From JAHFJA01 sp964357385 (GTDB taxonomy: Bacteria; Patescibacteriota; Patescibacteriia; JACQRZ01): a stretch of DNA of 32,403 nucleotides. The position numbers and the translations under genes are program-made. The notes under the pieces are model-generated. The model made no database searches and had not been told where the DNA came from. It worked only from the letters and a program-made list of their open reading frames with translations. Shown here in pieces: positions 1 to 7,562 of the stretch. Location: positions 1-32,403 of the forward strand of contig CAYHKW010000002.1 in assembly GCA_964357385.1 (NCBI GenBank). The letters are read 5' to 3'. How positions within the stretch are numbered: the stretch's first letter is position 1; every line of letters starts with the position of its first letter.

Positions 1-865
1 TTACTTGCTCGCTGGTGAGTGCCGTACCGCAACTTGCAACCACATTTCGCACCCCCGCTTGTACGAGCGCGATAACATCCATGTATCCTTCCACAATAAT
101 GACCTGATTCTTTTCACGAATGGCGTGACGAGCGCGATCAAGATTAAATACGATTCGACTTTTATCATAGAGCGGCGTCTGGGGAGAGTTAAGATACTTA
201 GGGGCATTGGGCTGGTCGACGATAATGCGTCCTCCAAACCCACAAACATGGCCATGGATGTCGCGAATAGGAATCATAATCCGACTTCGGAAACGATCCA
301 TAGCCCTGCCGCGATCCTTCACCATTACTAAACCCACCTCAACAATTTCTGGAGTAGTATATTTTTTTGAAATCAAAAATTGATAGAGACGATCAAAATC
401 TTCCAGCGCATATCCAAAACAAAATTCATCTTGAATCGTTTGGGTGATATCTCTGCCTTTTAAATATTCGCGTGCTTCATCTGCTTGCGGTGCACGCAAT
501 AGTGCTTGGGTAAAAAATCCTGCAGCCAAGTCCATGAGATCGTACAGACGCTCTTTCTTGTCGCGAGGTTCACGCGACATTGTTCTTTCAAGAACAACTC
601 CTGCTCGCTGGGCTAATATATTCAATGCTTCTTTAAATTCCACGCCTTCAATTTTTGTAAAAAAACTAAAGAGATCTCCTCCTTCTCCACATCCAAAGCA
701 ATGCCAAATTTGTTTTGGCGATGACACCATGAATGAAGCATTTTTTTCTTTATGAAAAGGACACGGAGCTTTATAGTTGCTCCCTGCTTGCTTGAGCGCC
801 ACATATTCTTTGACCAGCTCAACGATATCGATCCTTTCTTTGATCTGTTGGATGGGATCGTTCAT
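1..865 (-). CDS. dnaG: DNA primase DnaG, N-terminal part (runs off window)
   Basis: Synthesises the RNA primers used by the replicative polymerase. Translating the minus strand from the ATG at 863-865 gives an open frame of 288 codons to the window edge. It starts MNDPIQQIKERIDIVELV and carries the CHC2 zinc-finger pattern (CPFH at about residues 37-40, then CFGC about 20 residues on). The middle holds the primase core, and the last residues contain the Toprim acidic motif VIIVEGYMDV. The C-terminal part of Toprim and the helicase-binding domain lie outside the window. The start is 11 bp behind the stop of the sufT-like gene, so dnaG appears to be the last visible member of the suf operon. 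Family identity is secure from the motifs; only completeness is unknown. Confidence 0.95.
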   Translation of the reverse strand, partial: MNDPIQQIKERIDIVELVKEYVALKQAGSNYKAPCPFHKEKNASFMVSSPKQIWHCFGCGEGGDLFSFFTKIEGVEFKEALNILAQRAGVVLERTMSREPRDKKERLYDLMDLAAGFFTQALLRAPQADEAREYLKGRDITQTIQDEFCFGYALEDFDRLYQFLISKKYTTPEIVEVGLVMVKDRGRAMDRFRSRIMIPIRDIHGHVCGFGGRIIVDQPNAPKYLNSPQTPLYDKSRIVFNLDRARHAIREKNQVIIVEGYMDVIALVQAGVRNVVASCGTALTSEQV

Positions 866-876
866 AAGAAAATTAT

Positions 877-1218
877 TTACAAACCAAACAGCATTGCACG
901 CAGTCCTTCTTCTACGCGCTGCGTATCCCATGCTGGTTCCCAAACTACATTCACCACTACCTCTGTTACATCATCCAAAAGCATTAAGACTTCTTTTACT
1001 TGATCAACAAGCTCAGCACCAGCAGGACAACCCATACTGGTAAATGTCATATCAACCGTCGCAATACCCTTCTCTATTTCTACATTATAAATAAGTCCGA
1101 GATCGACAATACCGATCCCGATTTCAGGATCTTCGATAGTATTAAGAAGATGCCATTCGTCACCAGTGCGTTCTGCTGCTGGTACGATACGCTCTGCGAC
1201 TGTTTTAGGCTGATCCAT
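877..1218 (-). CDS. sufT: SufT/MIP18-family (DUF59) Fe-S assembly factor
   Basis: A 113-residue protein of the DUF59/MIP18 family, known from SufT and PaaD-like proteins to help mature Fe-S proteins. Visible hallmarks are the DPEIGIGIVDLGLIY segment (about residues 30-44), the single conserved cysteine in TSMGCPAG (about 61-68) and the VVWEPAW motif (about 90-97). It lies 14 bp downstream of sufU and 11 bp upstream of dnaG on the same strand, in the position where sufT commonly follows sufSU. Length matches the stand-alone family (about 100-120 aa). The exact role (carrier versus targeting factor) is inferred from relatives. Confidence 0.9.
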   Translation of the reverse strand: MDQPKTVAERIVPAAERTGDEWHLLNTIEDPEIGIGIVDLGLIYNVEIEKGIATVDMTFTSMGCPAGAELVDQVKEVLMLLDDVTEVVVNVVWEPAWDTQRVEEGLRAMLFGL

Positions 1219-1232
1219 AAATGTGTTCAGTA

Positions 1233-1601
1233 TTAAATTCTTGTTTCAAATGCCCTTACCAGGGCTTCTTGTCCCAATAACGCACATTTTATACGTGATG
1301 GGCTCAAGTCTACTCCTAATATGCCTTGTATATCTTCGATGTTCATTAATTCGATATCTTTTTTCTCTTTCCCTTGGGCAATATCAGTCAACATAGACAT
1401 GGCAGCGGTGCTAATAGCACATCCCTTACTCTGGAAACGAACCTCCTCTATCCTACCACATTCATCAATTCGTGCATCAAGCGTTATTGAATCACCGCAC
1501 AAAGGATTAAAAACCGTCGCGCAATGGGTTGCATCAGAAAGCCGACCATTGTTATGGGGATGCTTGTAGTGGTCAAGAATAATTTCTGAAAATATATCCA
1601 T
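1233..1601 (-). CDS. sufU: SufU/IscU-like Fe-S scaffold or sulfur-transfer protein
   Basis: 122 aa, starting at MDIFSEIILDHYKHP. It accepts sulfur from the cysteine desulfurase encoded just upstream. The three conserved cysteines and the Asp are present: C35 and D37 in NPLCGD, C61 in SKGCAIS and C106 in RIKCALLG. The residue before the last Cys is Lys, as in SufU, not the His of IscU. The spacing between C61 and C106 is short, like IscU, so the roughly 20-residue insertion typical of Bacillus SufU seems absent. The frame is open upstream to 1649, but that extension lies inside sufS; the ATG at 1601 sits 1 bp after the sufS stop and begins the conserved N-terminus. Confidence 0.92.
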   Translation of the reverse strand: MDIFSEIILDHYKHPHNNGRLSDATHCATVFNPLCGDSITLDARIDECGRIEEVRFQSKGCAISTAAMSMLTDIAQGKEKKDIELMNIEDIQGILGVDLSPSRIKCALLGQEALVRAFETRI

Positions 1602-1602
1602 A

Positions 1603-2811
1603 TTACGCAAATTTTTGTTTAGCCTGTACCAAGGTGGAAACGAGAGCATCTATATCTTCTTTTATATTATATATTCCGATACTCATGCGCGCTGTTGCCA
1701 ATACACCCAATCTCTGATGCAGTGGTTGCGTGCAATGATGTCCGGCACGAATTGCGATACCATGACTATCGGCAATGCTCGCAATATCATGAGGGTGTAT
1801 ACCTTCCATAGTAAACGCCGCCATCCCTGCTCCATCCATAGGATGAAACACGGTAAGCCCTTCTATGTCTGAAAGTGCGCGATGCGCATATTGCACAAGA
1901 TCATGTTCATAGGCTGCAATTGTGTCCATACCAATCGCTTCTAAAAATTGTACTGCTGCACCAAGACCAATGACTTCTGCAATCGGTGGCGTACCTCCTT
2001 CAAAGCGTGTTGGAATATCTTTGTATGACACCTGCTCAGCACTGACTTTCACCACCATACCACCTCCATACAACAAGGGATTCATGGACTCTAGTAAATC
2101 TCGTTTCCCATACAACACACCGACCCCTGTTGGGCCATACATTTTGTGTCCAGAAAACGCAAAAAAATCAACATCCCATTGTTCGAGATTACATACCTGA
2201 TGGCTAACCGCTTGAGCACCATCGATCAAAACTTTTGCACCACGCTGGTGCGCAAGACGAGTTATTGTTTGAATATCATTTACAGTACCGGTTACGTTTG
2301 AAATCGCAGAAACACAGACCAGCTTCGTTTTTTCTGACAGCATCGCTGAATAGGCATCAATATCCAAATGAAGGTCGTCCTTCAACGGAATAATACGGAG
2401 ATTTGCGCCCGTTCGTTTGCAGACCTCATACCAGGGAACAAAATTCGCATGATGTTCCATCTCACTGACGAGTATTTCATCACCTGCCTTCAGATGCATG
2501 TCAGCCCATCCACGCGCGACAAGGTTGATCGACTCAGTAGTACCTCGGGTAAAAATAATCTGTGATGAGTCATCTACTCCCAAAAAATCGGCAACAATAG
2601 TGCGAGTCTTTTCATACGCAGCACTTGCCTGTTCTGAAATGCCATATACCCCGTGATGAATGTTTGCCCGATACGAAGTATAATATTCATTCATAGCATC
2701 CAATACTGACTGTGGTGTCTGGGTCGTCGCAGCGCTATCCAGATATACTAAATCAGGATGGGTATTGAATAGAGGAAACTGTTTTTTAATATCATTGATC
2801 ATATTAGGCAT
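1603..2811 (-). CDS. sufS: SufS-type cysteine desulfurase (PLP enzyme)
   Basis: Converts cysteine to alanine and a protein-bound persulfide, the sulfur source for Fe-S assembly. 402 aa, full length for class II (SufS/CsdA) desulfurases. The N-terminal motif YLDSAATTQTP (about 23-33), the PLP lysine K223 in SGHKMYGPTG and the catalytic cysteine C360 in RAGHHCTQPLH are all visible; the short loop around the Cys is the SufS type. Its start overlaps the end of the short sufD-like gene by 8 bp, and its stop is 1 bp before sufU, implying translational coupling and a SufS-SufU pair. Confidence 0.97.
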   Translation of the reverse strand: MPNMINDIKKQFPLFNTHPDLVYLDSAATTQTPQSVLDAMNEYYTSYRANIHHGVYGISEQASAAYEKTRTIVADFLGVDDSSQIIFTRGTTESINLVARGWADMHLKAGDEILVSEMEHHANFVPWYEVCKRTGANLRIIPLKDDLHLDIDAYSAMLSEKTKLVCVSAISNVTGTVNDIQTITRLAHQRGAKVLIDGAQAVSHQVCNLEQWDVDFFAFSGHKMYGPTGVGVLYGKRDLLESMNPLLYGGGMVVKVSAEQVSYKDIPTRFEGGTPPIAEVIGLGAAVQFLEAIGMDTIAAYEHDLVQYAHRALSDIEGLTVFHPMDGAGMAAFTMEGIHPHDIASIADSHGIAIRAGHHCTQPLHQRLGVLATARMSIGIYNIKEDIDALVSTLVQAKQKFA

Positions 2812-3418
2812 GTCTCATAAACGCAGTAACTGACGCAAGCGCTGTTGAAATATCGCGATCATCAGAAAGTGTTTGCAAATCTTTTGCAACAAATCCCTTT
2901 GCCATTTCTGCAATCATAGTTTCTTTACTAACACCACGAGTCTGTCCATACCAAATCGCATGAGGATCAAAATATCCGATTGATACTTCGTGTTTTGCCT
3001 GAACATCATCTGCTTTGATTTCAAGAGAAGGGATAGTGCGTGTTTGCGCATCCGGCGACAAATGCAACGCATGATGAGAAAAATGCATAGTACTTTCATC
3101 AGCACCTTCCATGCACTGCAAGATACCGTTTATCATAACGCGCGCACGATTACGACCAATACTACGAATTCTTACACTTGAGGAAGTATTACGCGCATGA
3201 GCGATTACATTTATATTTAACGGAATTGAAACCTCATCAGCAAGAATAACGATAACGCAATCAAGATGTGCCCTCATGCCATCGAGTGAAAACGTAAGCG
3301 TTGTTTCTTCCATGTTCTTATCCAATACAATTACCTGTTGTACACTTTGTCCTTCTGCTATATTCACAATGTCAGCAGCAATCGTATTCCAATATATATG
3401 TTGTGTTGGGGTACTCAT
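2804..3418 (-). CDS. sufD: Short SufD-like protein (SufBD core only)
   Basis: 204 aa, about half the usual SufD length (around 400-450). It contains only the beta-helix core and C-terminal region: polar beta-strand repeats through about residue 130, then IKADDVQAKHEVSIGYFDPHAIWYGQTRG, which matches the SufB/SufD C-terminal signature. The histidine in AKHEVSIG aligns with the His that SufD contributes at the SufB-SufD interface in E. coli. The usual N-terminal helical domain is missing, and the upstream bases belong to sufB, so this is an intact compact gene, not a broken one. It starts 1 bp after the sufB stop and probably partners SufB in a SufBCD complex. Confidence 0.85.
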   Translation of the reverse strand: MSTPTQHIYWNTIAADIVNIAEGQSVQQVIVLDKNMEETTLTFSLDGMRAHLDCVIVILADEVSIPLNINVIAHARNTSSSVRIRSIGRNRARVMINGILQCMEGADESTMHFSHHALHLSPDAQTRTIPSLEIKADDVQAKHEVSIGYFDPHAIWYGQTRGVSKETMIAEMAKGFVAKDLQTLSDDRDISTALASVTAFMRHA

Positions 3419-3419
3419 A

Positions 3420-4838
3420 TTATGCAGTGAATCCTTCCATTTCTATTTCAATAAGACGATGAAGCTCGAGAGCATATTCCATCGGAAGACGTTTTGCGAT
3501 CGGATAGGCAAAACCATTAACAAGCAACGAGGCTGCTTCATCATTTGAAAGACCGCGGCTCATAAGATAAAATAATTGGTCTTGGCGAATATTGGATACC
3601 GAAGCCTCGTGAGCGATACTTGCTGTTTGTTCTGCGATATCCATAGTTGGATAGGTATCCGATCGCGAAGAAGGATCAACTAAAAGCGCATCACATACGA
3701 CGCGGCTTTTTACGTTTTTAGCTCCTTTGACTACTTTTACCAAACCGCGGTATGACGAGCGACCACCTTGCTTACTAATAGAACGCGCCATGATAGTAGA
3801 GCTTGTGTTGGGCGCCAAATGAATCGCTTTTGCACCCGCATCCTGATGCTGTCCTTTGCCTGCCAATGCCAAAGAATACATCTCCCCTTTTGCGCCTGAT
3901 TCTTTTAATACTACTGACGGATATTTCATCGTAACACGAGACCCTAGATTACAATCAAGCCAACACATTTCGCCATTGCCATATACCAGCGCTCGTTTTG
4001 TTACTAAATTATAAACATTGTTTGACCAATTTTGGATCGTTGTATATTGAACCTTTGCTCCTCGTTTCACAATCACCTCAACAACAGCCGAATGCAATGA
4101 ATCAGTGGAGTATGTGGGTGCGGTGCAGCCTTCGATATAATGAACACTGCTGCCTTCATCAGCGATAATCAGGGTGCGTTCAAACTGACCCATTCGTTCT
4201 GCGTTAATGCGAAAATATGCTTGCAGGGGCAAAGTCACGTGCACACCCTTTGGAATATAGATAAATGATCCACCTGACCAAACAGCAGAATTCAACGCAG
4301 AAAATTTATTATCTGCCGATGGAATCACGGTGCCAAAATATTCTTTAAACAATTCTGGATATTTTTGTAATGCAATATCCGTTGATTCAAAAATCACTCC
4401 CTGTGCTTTGAGATTTTCATGCAAGGAATGGTATACAACCTCTGATTCAAATTGTGCGCCAGTACCTGCCAAAAACGATCGTTCCGCTTGAGGAATACCC
4501 AATTTTTCAAAAGTATCCTTAATTTCTTCCGGGACGTCTTCCCATTTTTCTTTTCCTCCCTCTTTTGGCTCAATATAGTAGTGAATACGATCAAAATCGA
4601 TGGTAGAAAGGTCAGCCCCCCAGGTGGGCATTGGTTTTGTATAGAAAATATCAAGTGCTTTCAGGCGGAATTCAAGCATCCATTCTGGTTCTTTTTTACG
4701 ACTTGAAATATCCTGAACTACTTTTGTAGACAGCCCTTCGGGAAGCTCGTAGGCATTATCAGTCTTGGTTTGAAATCCGTATTCGTATTCACTGCGAATC
4801 GAGCTTGCTTTTTGGCGTGCAATATCAAGCGGATTCAT
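3420..4838 (-). CDS. sufB: SufB, Fe-S assembly scaffold subunit
   Basis: 472 aa, full length for SufB. Forms SufBC2D, in which clusters are built. Diagnostic stretches are SGGSFIYIPKGVHVTLPLQAY in the middle, CTAPTYSTDSLHSAVVE, the Q-rich KGQHQDAGAKAIHLAPNTSS and the C-terminal TYPTMDI...SHRG-like EASVSNIRQDQLFYLMSRGL. The cysteine in RVVCDALLVDP corresponds to the conserved SufB Cys at the SufD interface. Starts 2 bp after the sufC stop. All neighbours are suf genes in standard C-B-D-S-U order. Confidence 0.97.
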   Translation of the reverse strand: MNPLDIARQKASSIRSEYEYGFQTKTDNAYELPEGLSTKVVQDISSRKKEPEWMLEFRLKALDIFYTKPMPTWGADLSTIDFDRIHYYIEPKEGGKEKWEDVPEEIKDTFEKLGIPQAERSFLAGTGAQFESEVVYHSLHENLKAQGVIFESTDIALQKYPELFKEYFGTVIPSADNKFSALNSAVWSGGSFIYIPKGVHVTLPLQAYFRINAERMGQFERTLIIADEGSSVHYIEGCTAPTYSTDSLHSAVVEVIVKRGAKVQYTTIQNWSNNVYNLVTKRALVYGNGEMCWLDCNLGSRVTMKYPSVVLKESGAKGEMYSLALAGKGQHQDAGAKAIHLAPNTSSTIMARSISKQGGRSSYRGLVKVVKGAKNVKSRVVCDALLVDPSSRSDTYPTMDIAEQTASIAHEASVSNIRQDQLFYLMSRGLSNDEAASLLVNGFAYPIAKRLPMEYALELHRLIEIEMEGFTA

Positions 4839-4840
4839 AA

Positions 4841-5596
4841 TTATAGCGCCATGGATTCATAACCGGTCGCAAGAATTTCTTTTGCCAATTCTTTATCACC
4901 TGTTTTTACAATACGCCCCTTGCTCATGACATGAACAGCAGTCGGCTCAAGCTTATCAAGAAGCGCGCCCTGATGAGTAACGAGCAATATTCCACATTGC
5001 GAGGTGGTGCGCAGCTCATTAAGGACATCGGCAATAAGAGTAAGGGCGTCAACGTCAACGCCAGAATCAATTTCATCCAGCATGGCAAAATGAGGTTGTA
5101 AAATCATCATCTGTAACAGCTCGGATCGCTTCTTTTCACCGCCAGAAAATCCTTCATTAACACTTCGTCCAATAAAGGTATTTGCAAGTCCCACTTTAGT
5201 TGAGGCTGCGTTCATTGTTTTTACAAACTCAGCAGGACCAATTGGTTTTGCCTGACTGTCACGCGCCTGAATCTGGGCGTTATTTGCAAGTCGAGTAAAA
5301 TTTCCCAACGTTACCCCAGCAATATCAGGTGGGTATTGAAATACAAGGAAAAGACCTTTTCGCGCTCGTTCTTCAGTGGGCGCTGTCGTGATATCATTAT
5401 CGCCCAACATGAGAGATCCGTCAGTAATGGTAGTAGTAGGATTACCCATGATTGCATTAAGGAGGGTACTTTTTCCTGAACCATTTGCTCCCATAAGGAC
5501 ATGGAGTTCCCCTCGCCCAATAACAAGATCAACCCCATTTACAATTGGGGTTTTTCCTGCTGATACGGATATATTGTTGAGTGCGAGTGTATCCAT
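4841..5596 (-). CDS. sufC: SufC, ABC-type ATPase of the SUF complex
   Basis: 251 aa soluble ABC ATPase that binds SufB and SufD and drives the conformational change for cluster assembly. Walker A GANGSGKST at residues 36-44, Q-loop in FQYPPDIAGV (about 87-96), ABC signature FSGGEKKR at 150-157 and Walker B FAMLDEIDSG at 170-179; the EKKR after the signature and the DEIDSGVD stretch are typical of SufC. It follows the Rrf2 regulator by 10 bp and precedes sufB by 2 bp. Confidence 0.97.
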   Translation of the reverse strand: MDTLALNNISVSAGKTPIVNGVDLVIGRGELHVLMGANGSGKSTLLNAIMGNPTTTITDGSLMLGDNDITTAPTEERARKGLFLVFQYPPDIAGVTLGNFTRLANNAQIQARDSQAKPIGPAEFVKTMNAASTKVGLANTFIGRSVNEGFSGGEKKRSELLQMMILQPHFAMLDEIDSGVDVDALTLIADVLNELRTTSQCGILLVTHQGALLDKLEPTAVHVMSKGRIVKTGDKELAKEILATGYESMAL

Positions 5597-5606
5597 CGCT
5601 CAATAA

Positions 5607-6038
5607 TTACTTTGTGGTAATAAAATGGTCCAGTGTTTTTTGCTCCAATATATCTTTGATTTCATCATTGATACGACGCATTGCAGTACGCATATTACAA
5701 ACACTTGAACGAGGGCATGGATGTTTGCCATCTTCACGTGCACAATCGGTGATTGCAACCGGACCTTCGAGTGCCTCAATGATTTGCTTCACTGAGATAT
5801 CCTTGGCCTTTCGGGTAAGACGATATCCTCCCGACTTTCCACGAACTGATTCCAAAAGCCCCCCTTGGCGCAATTGGCGTGCTACTTGCTGTAAGAATGC
5901 AAATGAGAGGTTACTCCCATCCGCAACATCATGCAATGAAATTGCCTCATCAGAGTCATGCGCAGCGATAGCGGCAAGCAAAAACATACCATAATCCACC
6001 TTCTGGGTAATATGGAGTGTACCGTGCCGTTTGTCCAT
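5607..6038 (-). CDS. Rrf2-family Fe-S-sensing regulator (SufR/IscR-like)
   Basis: 143 aa from the ATG at 6038. Winged-helix N-terminus (ITQKVDYGMFLLAAIA, then the recognition region NLSFAFLQQVARQLRQGG and wing SVRGKSGGYRL) and three cysteines, C99, C108 and C114. IscR has C-x5-C-x5-C; here the first spacing is eight residues, so cluster ligation is likely but not identical. The frame extends upstream to an ATG at 6071 (and GTG at 6080), but the 6038 ATG has GAGGG seven bases upstream and begins the conserved domain. As first gene of the suf operon it probably autoregulates by cluster occupancy; this is inference from family behaviour. Confidence 0.9.
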   Translation of the reverse strand: MDKRHGTLHITQKVDYGMFLLAAIAAHDSDEAISLHDVADGSNLSFAFLQQVARQLRQGGLLESVRGKSGGYRLTRKAKDISVKQIIEALEGPVAITDCAREDGKHPCPRSSVCNMRTAMRRINDEIKDILEQKTLDHFITTK

Positions 6039-6080
6039 GCTCGCACCCTCGTTTTTTGTTGTTTTATCCATAAAAATCAC

Positions 6081-6116
6081 ACTAAAAGAGTATACATAAA
6101 ATTACTATCAGACTAT
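6081..6116 (-). repeat. Two imperfect 13-bp direct repeats at the suf promoter (possible operator)
   Basis: On the minus strand ATAGTCTGATAGT (6104-6116) and ATACTCTTTTAGT (6081-6093) agree at 10 of 13 positions and are 23 bp apart, about two helical turns. The first overlaps the -10 box. They are candidate half-sites for the Rrf2 regulator encoded just downstream; no known IscR consensus is matched cleanly. Confidence 0.35.
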
Positions 6117-6140
6117 ACCATACTAGCATTATTTTGTCAA
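6112..6140 (-). promoter_or_regulatory. Promoter of the sufR-sufCBDSU-sufT-dnaG operon
   Basis: On the minus strand, TTGACA (6135-6140), a 17-bp spacer and TATAGT (6112-6117): a near-consensus sigma70-type promoter. The start point would fall near 6105, about 67 nt before the SD-led start at 6038. Confidence 0.85.
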
Positions 6141-6179
6141 GTAATCTCCCGACAACTCTTTTTTATGAACCAAAACACC

Positions 6180-6905
6180 CTACTTTTTGAGGTTTTTAGC
6201 AAGTCCCATATAGTGTGCTTTTTCCGTGGAATTAAACTGCTCTATGGCATACCGTAACATGGTTCGTGGCATCGTCGCAGCATATTTATCGAGGAATTCT
6301 TGCTCTATTTTTTTACCGCATCGCTTCCCAACTTCCCGCAACATCCAACCAACTGCCTTTTGAATAAGGTCATGTGAGTCGTCCTTCAAGATTGTCGCAA
6401 TCTCAAGCGCGAGACTGGCATCACCTTGTTTGATCGTGTGATAGGTGGCGACCATCGCGATGCGCCGTTTCCATAAATCATCAGATCGAGCAAAATCAAA
6501 CAAAATATCTGCATCGTGTATCTGACAATAATCTCCTAATATTTTGTCAGCACTCAAATCGACAAGATCCCAATTATTGACATGGGTGATATTTTTTAGA
6601 TACGTAGAAGCAACTTGTTTTTTGATTTTGGCGTCCCCTTTTTGATATTGCTCAACAAGAATCAATAATGCCAACAGTCGCTCTTCGTGGATTGGTGAAT
6701 GCAATAAGGAAGCTATCTCCCCTTCAGAGAGGGTTCCATATACACGCGCAACCTTACGAGTATTGGGAACAGTGACCCCAATAAACTGATCACCATGTCC
6801 ATACTGCCCTTTTCCTGTTTTAAAAAATCGCGACAAAGAAACAGCTTTTTCAGGATTGGCATATACGCGGAGATCGCTGCGTACTTTTTTAAGTAGATCA
6901 GGCAT
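6180..6905 (-). CDS. AlkD-like DNA alkylation repair glycosylase (HEAT-like)
   Basis: 241 aa from the ATG at 6905. AlkD/AlkC-family enzymes excise alkylated purines using HEAT-like helical repeats. The opening ANPEKAVSLSRFFKTGKGQYGHGDQFIGVTVPNTRK is the family N-terminal signature, and NNWDLVDLSADKILG (111-125) holds the conserved Trp and the acidic residues of the active cleft. WMLREVGKR near the C-terminus is also typical. The frame stays open upstream to 7241, but that extra part is antisense to folA. No good Shine-Dalgarno is seen. A promoter at 6929-6957 places the start point about 17-20 nt before the ATG. Confidence 0.92.
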   Translation of the reverse strand: MPDLLKKVRSDLRVYANPEKAVSLSRFFKTGKGQYGHGDQFIGVTVPNTRKVARVYGTLSEGEIASLLHSPIHEERLLALLILVEQYQKGDAKIKKQVASTYLKNITHVNNWDLVDLSADKILGDYCQIHDADILFDFARSDDLWKRRIAMVATYHTIKQGDASLALEIATILKDDSHDLIQKAVGWMLREVGKRCGKKIEQEFLDKYAATMPRTMLRYAIEQFNSTEKAHYMGLAKNLKK

Positions 6906-6928
6906 AGAAAAAAGACTTAACTGACCTA

Positions 6929-6957
6929 AGGATACCGCCTTGACGTTGAGGTGGCAA
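6929..6957 (-). promoter_or_regulatory. Probable promoter of the alkD-like gene
   Basis: Minus strand: TTGCCA (6952-6957), 17 bp, TATCCT (6929-6934). It overlaps the plus-strand folA promoter almost completely, so the two are likely to compete. Confidence 0.5.
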
Positions 6958-6968
6958 TGCCGTACAGT
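6940..6968 (+). promoter_or_regulatory. Probable promoter of folA-thyA-HIT
   Basis: TTGACG (6940-6945), 17 bp, TACAGT (6963-6968). It would give a leader of about 50 nt before folA. The leader contains a short TTGTC/GACAA hairpin with a TTTT loop near 6992-7005. Confidence 0.55.
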
Positions 6969-7026
6969 AGCAACGGCCATTGAGCCGATTATTGTCTTTT
7001 GACAAATAAACAAGAAAGGAGCCGAC

Positions 7027-7539
7027 ATGCTCAAAATAATTGCCTGCATGGATAAAGATGGTTGTATTGGCAACAATGGGACAATTCCTTGGATGGGAGA
7101 GCTCTCTAGTGACATGAAACATTTCAGAGAACTCACCACTGGTGGCATTGTTATTATGGGAAGGAAAACATTTGAAAGCTTGCCTGGTCCGCTTAAAAAA
7201 CGAACCAACATCATCGTGTCAAACAAATCTGACTTACTCATTGATGATTGTGCGGTGGCGCATTCAATAAAAGCAGCTATCAGCTATGCCGAAAGGGTTA
7301 GTGTTGTAGAGAGTAAAGATAATATCTGGATCGGTGGTGGTGCTGAAATCTACAAACAAACCTTGGGGCTTGCTGATGAGCTTCACTTAACAGTCATCGA
7401 CCTGACATTCCCCGGAGATACGTATTTCCCAGAATGGAAGACTGATGATTGGAATCAAATTGAGGTAAAAAACTTTGCCCCGGATGCAAAAAACCTATAC
7501 CCGTATAGATTTGAAGTTTGGAAAAGAAAGAATAAATAA
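7027..7539 (+). CDS. folA: Dihydrofolate reductase
   Basis: 170 aa. Reduces dihydrofolate to tetrahydrofolate with NADPH. The N-terminal IIACMDKDGCIGNNGTIPW, the acidic substrate-binding Asp in SSDMKHFRELT, the cofactor motif GIVIMGRKTFESLP and IWIGGGAEIYKQTL are all standard. AAAGGAG (7015-7021) lies five bases before the ATG. First gene of a plus-strand operon with thyA and a HIT protein. DHFR is needed to recycle the dihydrofolate produced by ThyA-type thymidylate synthase, so the pairing makes biochemical sense. Confidence 0.97.
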   Translation: MLKIIACMDKDGCIGNNGTIPWMGELSSDMKHFRELTTGGIVIMGRKTFESLPGPLKKRTNIIVSNKSDLLIDDCAVAHSIKAAISYAERVSVVESKDNIWIGGGAEIYKQTLGLADELHLTVIDLTFPGDTYFPEWKTDDWNQIEVKNFAPDAKNLYPYRFEVWKRKNK

Positions 7540-7562
7540 TTATAGAAAAGGAGGACAGAACA

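Noticed and set aside
5581..5994. 137-aa plus-strand open frame
   Set aside because: Antisense to the Rrf2 regulator, no RBS and no recognisable domain.
6906..7241. Extended N-terminus of the AlkD-like protein
   Set aside because: It is antisense to folA, and the conserved family start is at the ATG at 6905.
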